Shown here: positions 59,937 through 64,000 of the stretch, piece after piece
Layout: every line of letters starts with the position of its first letter
Position numbering within the stretch: position 1 is the first letter of the stretch
Source: Roseivivax marinus
GTDB taxonomy: Bacteria; Pseudomonadota; Alphaproteobacteria; Rhodobacterales; Rhodobacteraceae
DNA: 64,000 bases
Direction: 5' to 3'
Assembly: GCF_900109705.1 (NCBI RefSeq)
Contig: NZ_FOAI01000014.1
Span: 35,328 to 99,327 of the forward strand
Translations under genes and position numbers: made by a program
The notes under the pieces: generated by a model
Told to the model about the DNA's origin: nothing
Databases searched by the model: none
What the model saw: the letters and a program-made list of their open reading frames with translations, nothing else

Positions 59937-60985
59937 ATGTCCGATACCTCCCCGATCCTCGATCTGCCCTATCTCGCGCCCGCGCAGGCGCAGAAGCATG
60001 TGACCGTCAACGAGGCGCTCACCCGGCTCGACATCCTCGCGCGGCTGAGCGTGCGCGGCTTCGCGGCAACGACGCCGCCCGAGACGCCGCAGGAGGGAGA
60101 GACCCACGCGCTGGGAGCGGGCCCGACCGGCGACTGGGCGGGGCAGGACGACCGCATCGCCTGCTTCACCGATGGCGCGTGGCTGTTCATCGCCCCCCGC
60201 GACGGCTGGCTCGCCGTGACCGAGGGCGGGGAGGCGCGGGTCTGGACAGAGGGCGCGTGGCGCGGGATCGGCCTCGGGGCCGCGACCGCAGGCCGGCTCG
60301 GCGTGAACGCGAGCGCCGATGCGGACAACCCGCTGGCGGTGGGGGGCGAGGCGACGCTTCTGACCCATGACGGCGGCGACCATAGGCTCAAGATCAACAA
60401 GGCCGGGGGCGCGTCCACGGCGTCGGTGTTGTTCCAGACCGACTGGACCGGACGCGCCGAGATGGGTCTGGCGGGCAGCAATCACTGGTCGATCAAGGTC
60501 TCGGCGGGTGGCAGCGCGTGGACCACCGCGCTTCTTATCGACGCGGGCACGGGCCGGGCCAGCGGCGCCGCGGTGCAGGCCGCGCCCGACGATGCCACCC
60601 GGGCAAGCTCATGCGAGCGGACTACGGCTACGGCCCCGCAACGCTCGTCGGCGCGGTGTCGGAAGACGGCGGCACCCCCACCGGCGCCGCGATCGAGAGC
60701 GGCGAGACCGGCTCGGGCACCTACACCCGCTTCGCGGATGGCACGCAGATCTGTCACGTGACAGGGTTCGCGACCGTCGGCGGCGCCGGAGCCGCTTGGA
60801 CTTTCCCTAAGGCCTTCGCCGCGACGCCCTCGGTCACGGCGACGCCGATATCGGGCAGCGCGCCGAGGGTCCTGACCGTCGCCGCGCGCAGCACGTCGGG
60901 CGTGGAGGTTCATTCCCACGATCTTACCGGATCGGACGCGGTGACGCCGTCCTGCGACCTGATCGCGGTCGGGCGCTGGTTCTGA
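59937..60985 (+). pseudogene. DUF2793 protein (phage/GTA tail-type) with a frameshift
   Basis: Starts MSDTSPILDLPYLAPAQAQKH, the hallmark N-terminus of DUF2793 proteins found in prophage and gene-transfer-agent tail or spike modules. An ATG nine bases upstream is possible. The frame is good to about residue 222 (near 60599). The rest of the protein continues in another frame as PGKLMRADYGYGP to the TGA ending at 60985, with LTGSDAVTPSCDLIAVGRWF at the end. Restoring one C in the ACCCGGG stretch at about 60598-60604 rejoins the two into about 349 residues. Either a genuine one-base deletion or a sequencing error in a homopolymer. Confidence 0.75.
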
Positions 60986-61005
60986 GCCGCGCCCGGCCGG
61001 TCAGC

Positions 61006-61821
61006 TCAGCTCTCGGCGCTCTTTGACAGCTCCTGCTCGTAGACGTTGCCCTCGGTGTCGTGGGCGCGCACGCGCAGGGTTTCCGATCCGTTGTCGGCGT
61101 AGCTGAAGCGGAACACCGGGTTCTCGCTGATCGAGATGCCCCCGGTCATCGAGAACAGAAGATCGTCGCCCTGCATCACCTCGAGCTCGTCGATGAAGTG
61201 CGCCGGGATGAACAGCTGGGTGATCTGGTCGCGCTGAAGCCCCGAGTAGTTCGGATGGCGGATCATGATCTGCGCCTCGCGGCGGGGCGTCGACATGGCA
61301 GCGCCGCCGGTCTCGCCGAACTGGCGCAGCTTCATCTGGCCGGCAGAGGCGAGCGCAAGCTCCGGATCGCGCGATGCGGGCGCCGAACAGCCGCCCGAAG
61401 CCTTCACGAACCGGCCCGCCATGCGCAGGCCATCCGGCGTCTCGGCCAGCACCCGCACGTTGGAATACTGGTTCACCCGCACGCGCATCTCGAAGTCGAG
61501 CGGCGCCATCGCAGTTGAAAACTCGAACTCGGCCGCCACCGGGGCGGGGTTCTCGTCGATGACCACGGTGGCGCCGGTGATCGGCGTGTCGGGGTTCGTC
61601 TGGGTGATGGTCACCGGGACGGTGGCGGCGTCGTGGGCGCGGTAGGGCGCGTCGACCGTGAACAGGTCGCCCGCCTCCCCGATCTCGGCGTCACCGACCA
61701 CGTCGTATTGCAGTTCGCTCCAGGTCTCGCTTGGCTCGAGGGGGTTCTCGGGCTCCTCGGCCCAGAGCGGAGATGCGCCGAGCGCCAGAAGCGCCGCGGC
61801 GGTCAGAAGATATCGGGCCAT
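61006..61821 (-). CDS. Quinoprotein-associated SoxYZ-like carrier protein
   Basis: 271 residues with a signal peptide (about 1-21, ALLALGASPLWA). The first half is SoxY-like and ends in VKASGGCSAPASR with Cys145, the counterpart of the SoxY swinging-arm Cys region. The second half is SoxZ-like (EAQIMIRHPNYSGLQ, FIPAHFIDELEVMQGDDLLFSM). Such fused SoxYZ-like proteins occur next to PQQ-dependent dehydrogenases rather than in thiosulfate oxidation; their chemical role is unknown. It is divergent from the metallo-hydrolase at 61947, to which it is functionally linked in other genomes. Confidence 0.85.
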   Translation of the reverse strand: MARYLLTAAALLALGASPLWAEEPENPLEPSETWSELQYDVVGDAEIGEAGDLFTVDAPYRAHDAATVPVTITQTNPDTPITGATVVIDENPAPVAAEFEFSTAMAPLDFEMRVRVNQYSNVRVLAETPDGLRMAGRFVKASGGCSAPASRDPELALASAGQMKLRQFGETGGAAMSTPRREAQIMIRHPNYSGLQRDQITQLFIPAHFIDELEVMQGDDLLFSMTGGISISENPVFRFSYADNGSETLRVRAHDTEGNVYEQELSKSAES

Positions 61822-61946
61822 GCTTCTCCTCCTCGCATGGAATGCCCCGCTATCATGCCAGACGAGGCGCGAATCCCCTAGGCCGCTTATGGTCGGTGTG
61901 GATCACGACCCCGCGCGCGGATGAACTGACCCCGGGAGGATCCGCC

Positions 61947-62990
61947 ATGTTCGAAGCCGTATTGACCCTGTGCCTGACGCTCGACGCCGGAACCTGCCGC
62001 GACACCCTTCTGCCGGGTTACGAGGCCGAGAGCCGGGCCTCCTGCGCCGAGGCTCTGGCCGCCGCGCCCCCCGATCCGGCCCGGTTCGCGCCGCTGGCCG
62101 CACCGGGCGAGGCGACGTGCCGCGAGGCGGCCGCGGCGCTGGAGGTCGAGGAAATCGCCCCGGGCGTGTTCGTCCACTCGGGCGCGATAGAGGAGCCCGC
62201 TCCGGGCAATCTCGGCGACGTGTCGAACATGGGCTTCGTGATCGGCGGAGCCTCGGTGGCGGTGATCGACGCGGGCGGCTCCCGCGCGGTGGGCGAAGGA
62301 CTATGGCGCGCGATCCGGGCGCGCACCGATCTGCCTGTGTCGCACCTCGTCCTGACCCACATGCACCCCGATCACGTGCTGGGGGCCGGTCCTTTCGTGT
62401 TCGCGGGCGCCGAGGTAGTAGGTCATGCGGGCCTCGGTCGCGCCATGTCGGAGCGGCGGGAGAGCTACCTCGACAGTTTCGCGCGGTTGATCGGGCCTGC
62501 CGCGTTCCTCGGGTCGGACGTGCCGGCTGTGGACGACGAGGTGGAAGACAGCACCCGGATCGACCTTGGGGGCCGTGTACTCACGGTGACCGCGTGGCCG
62601 GCGGCGCATACCGGAACCGACGTGACTGTGCGTGACGAGGAGACCGGCATCCTTTTCGCGGGCGATCTGGTGTTCGACCGGCACACGCCCGCCCTCGATG
62701 GCTCTCTCCGGGGCTGGCAATCGGTTCTGGAGGACCTGCAGGCCACCGAAGCGGCGGGCGTCGTGCCCGGCCACGGCGCGGCGCGCCTGCCGTGGCCCGA
62801 AGGTGCGGAGCCGCTGGTGCGCTATCTGGACACGCTGGCGGCCGACACCCGAGCGGCGCTGGATGCCGGGATGCGCCTTGGTGACGCGGTGGAGGTCATC
62901 GCCGAGGACGAGCGCGAGGCGTGGGCGCTGTTCGATGCCTACAACGCCCGCAACGCCACCGTCGCCTTCACCGAGCTGGAGTGGGAGTGA
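61947..62990 (+). CDS. Quinoprotein relay system zinc metallo-hydrolase
   Basis: 347 residues from the ATG at 61947 (RBS GGGAGGA). Residues about 80-300 form a metallo-beta-lactamase fold with HxHxDH in LVLTHMHPDHVLGAG, a further metal His in TAWPAAHTGTDVTV, Asp in GILFAGDLVFDRHTP and VVPGHGAA. The N-terminal part (about 1-60) contains several Cys, the first likely after a hydrophobic leader (FEAVLTLCLTLDAGTC). The family is named for its co-occurrence with PQQ dehydrogenases and SoxYZ-like carriers, as here. Confidence 0.88.
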   Translation: MFEAVLTLCLTLDAGTCRDTLLPGYEAESRASCAEALAAAPPDPARFAPLAAPGEATCREAAAALEVEEIAPGVFVHSGAIEEPAPGNLGDVSNMGFVIGGASVAVIDAGGSRAVGEGLWRAIRARTDLPVSHLVLTHMHPDHVLGAGPFVFAGAEVVGHAGLGRAMSERRESYLDSFARLIGPAAFLGSDVPAVDDEVEDSTRIDLGGRVLTVTAWPAAHTGTDVTVRDEETGILFAGDLVFDRHTPALDGSLRGWQSVLEDLQATEAAGVVPGHGAARLPWPEGAEPLVRYLDTLAADTRAALDAGMRLGDAVEVIAEDEREAWALFDAYNARNATVAFTELEWE

Positions 62991-63000
62991 CGCGCGCGCT

Positions 63001-63615
63001 TCAGCCGCCGGCCGCGCCTTGCAGCATCTGCGCCAGCGCGAACAGCCGCTTCTCGATCAGAACGGGCGTCTCGCAGACGTATTGCAGCGTCCGCTGGCGG
63101 TCGGTGTAGATGCGTTCATCCCAGGCGATCTGCTCTTCCAGCTCGTCAACCCGGTCGAAGTCCGGGTCCTCGGCCTCCATCGCCGTGTCCATCTCGGAGC
63201 GCGCGCCGTCGATGCGTTCGGACAGCTCGATCTGGCCCAGCGAGTAATCCTCGATCCCGCCCATGACCGCCTGCCTCCGGGTGCTGAGCGTATCGAACAC
63301 GTCGAGGAACACCGAGGCCAGCACCATGCTGTCGGTGCCGTGCGCCTGCGTGAACTCGGCCACGCGTGCCTCGGCGGTTTCAAGATCAACGCGGCGCAGG
63401 GCCAGCGTCGCCGCCAGCTCGCGCGCGGCGCGCGCGGTATCCTCGGACATTTCGGGGTCAACGGTCGCCGGGTCGATCGGCCACATCAGGCCGGGCGAGA
63501 GCTGCTTCACCTTGCGCTGGATGCATGGCCAGGTGGGGTCGGTGTAATCGTTCGCCAGCGCCGGAGACGCCGCGACTGCCGCCAGCAGGGCGGCGCGAAT
63601 GAACGTGCCGGTCAT
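63001..63615 (-). CDS. Exported protein of unknown function beside formaldehyde dehydrogenase
   Basis: 204 residues from the ATG at 63615, which gives a clean signal peptide ([17 protein letters not shown], cleavage after ALA); the open frame up to 63771 lacks this and is rejected. The mature part starts [18 protein letters not shown] and is mostly helical and acidic, with a segment [20 protein letters not shown]. Cys occur near residues 31 and 185. No family is recognised. It lies 10 bases from the convergent metallo-hydrolase stop and is divergent from the dehydrogenase at 63774, which places it in the methylotrophy set. Confidence 0.75.
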   Translation of the reverse strand: MTGTFIRAALLAAVAASPALANDYTDPTWPCIQRKVKQLSPGLMWPIDPATVDPEMSEDTARAARELAATLALRRVDLETAEARVAEFTQAHGTDSMVLASVFLDVFDTLSTRRQAVMGGIEDYSLGQIELSERIDGARSEMDTAMEAEDPDFDRVDELEEQIAWDERIYTDRQRTLQYVCETPVLIEKRLFALAQMLQGAAGG

Positions 63616-63773
63616 GGGGTCCTCCCTCTCCTGCGCGACTATGTGACAGGCGAAAACACGAGTCCATTCCGGGCGATACCCACCAAGGTCGGCGTTGTTC
63701 GGAGCGCGGAGCGCCGCCCATAGTCGACACCGAAGGCACCGCCAGACGTGCGTCGACGATTGGGAGGACATCC

Positions 63774-64000
63774 ATGAAAACCCGTGCAGCGGTCGCGATG
63801 GAGGCGGGCAAGCCGCTCGAGATCATGGAAGTGAACCTCGAGGGCCCGAAGGCGGGCGAGGTTTTGGTGGAGATCAAGGCCACCGGCATCTGCCACACCG
63901 ACGAATTCACCCGCTCGGGCGCGGACCCCGAGGGCCTGTTCCCGTCGATCCTGGGCCACGAGGGCGCGGGCGTCGTGGTGGAATGCGGCGAGGGCGTCAC
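63774..64000 (+). CDS. flhA: S-(hydroxymethyl)glutathione dehydrogenase, 3' end outside window
   Basis: Class III zinc alcohol dehydrogenase oxidising S-hydroxymethylglutathione to S-formylglutathione with NAD. Only the first 75 codons are present. [20 protein letters not shown] leads to the catalytic-zinc Cys40 in [13 protein letters not shown] and to His62-Glu63 in [10 protein letters not shown]. The RBS GGGAGGA lies 6-12 bases upstream. With Gfa at 27944 it forms the glutathione-dependent formaldehyde pathway. The flhA name follows the Paracoccus methylotrophy literature; frmA and adhC/adhI are synonyms. Confidence 0.95.
   Translation, partial: MKTRAAVAMEAGKPLEIMEVNLEGPKAGEVLVEIKATGICHTDEFTRSGADPEGLFPSILGHEGAGVVVECGEGV

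Noticed and set aside
1..64000. tRNA, rRNA, insertion sequences, integrase, attachment sites or riboswitches
   Set aside because: No tRNA-like cloverleaf, transposase or integrase frame, terminal inverted repeats or recognisable riboswitch was seen on reading both strands. The island-like block at 34-61 kb has no visible mobility gene.

Overview
The window comes from a high-GC (roughly two-thirds G+C by eye) alphaproteobacterium, most likely Rhodobacterales (Roseobacter/Paracoccus-like). The evidence is the maf-aroE-coaE-dnaQ / secB / fxsA / Tim44-like / mltA / smr housekeeping block, crtA (spheroidene pathway) beside bchI-bchD-bchO, TGT-N12-ACA palindromes of the PpsR/CrtJ type, and an FlhRS-like formaldehyde regulatory set. 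The gene set points to a marine-type, (formerly) phototrophic, PQQ-using methylotroph or alcohol oxidiser that secretes RTX proteins and makes a rhamnose-, glucuronate- and probably sulfate-bearing surface polysaccharide.

Layout. 1-6.1 kb: housekeeping genes (3' part of maf, aroE, coaE, dnaQ, secB, fxsA, Tim44-like, mltA, smr). 6.1-13.7 kb: a photosynthesis gene cluster fragment, bchO-bchD-bchI-crtA on the minus strand and crtI-crtB-tspO on the plus strand, divergent around two PpsR-type sites. It ends abruptly at a deacetylase gene whose 3' end overlaps tspO. 14.7-15.0 kb: a small conserved protein with a good terminator. 15.2-20.7 kb: a sensor kinase/OmpR-type regulator pair followed by pqqABCDE. 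20.8-27.8 kb: a DUF2927 protein, then a tightly coupled MoxR-DUF58-DUF4381-vWA-vWA-TPR-BatD-like operon resembling the mxaRSACKL accessory genes of methanol dehydrogenase. 27.9-34.0 kb: a glutathione-dependent formaldehyde-activating enzyme, a LuxR-type regulator, a FIST sensor, a hybrid histidine kinase and two small secreted proteins.

34.2-45.6 kb: four consecutive large RTX (calcium-binding, type I secreted) proteins. They have four different heads (beta-propeller-like, PPC + M10 metalloprotease, choice-of-anchor-L-like, vWF-D-like) but a closely shared C-terminal repeat block and a shared -DF(L/V)F(L/V/I) terminus. 45.7-59.7 kb: surface polysaccharide genes: three sulfotransferase-like proteins, ABC-2 permease, KpsE-like co-polymerase, KpsT-like ATPase, a two-headed glycosyltransferase, a GT2, UDP-glucose dehydrogenase and rmlA/D/B/C. 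59.9-61.0 kb: a frameshifted DUF2793 (phage/GTA tail-type) gene. 61.0-64.0 kb: the methylotrophy theme returns with a SoxYZ-like quinoprotein-associated carrier, a quinoprotein-relay metallo-hydrolase, a secreted protein and the start of S-(hydroxymethyl)glutathione dehydrogenase, cut by the right edge.

How it fits together. PqqA-E make the cofactor. The MoxR/vWA operon would mature a periplasmic quinoprotein alcohol dehydrogenase, whose structural gene is not in the window. Formaldehyde would be handled by the Gfa and glutathione-dependent dehydrogenase pair, under the FIST/hybrid kinase/LuxR regulators. The RTX and polysaccharide genes form an accessory block of about 27 kb between the two methylotrophy segments. 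No tRNA, rRNA, CRISPR or insertion sequence was recognised, and no gap between genes exceeds about 300 bases.
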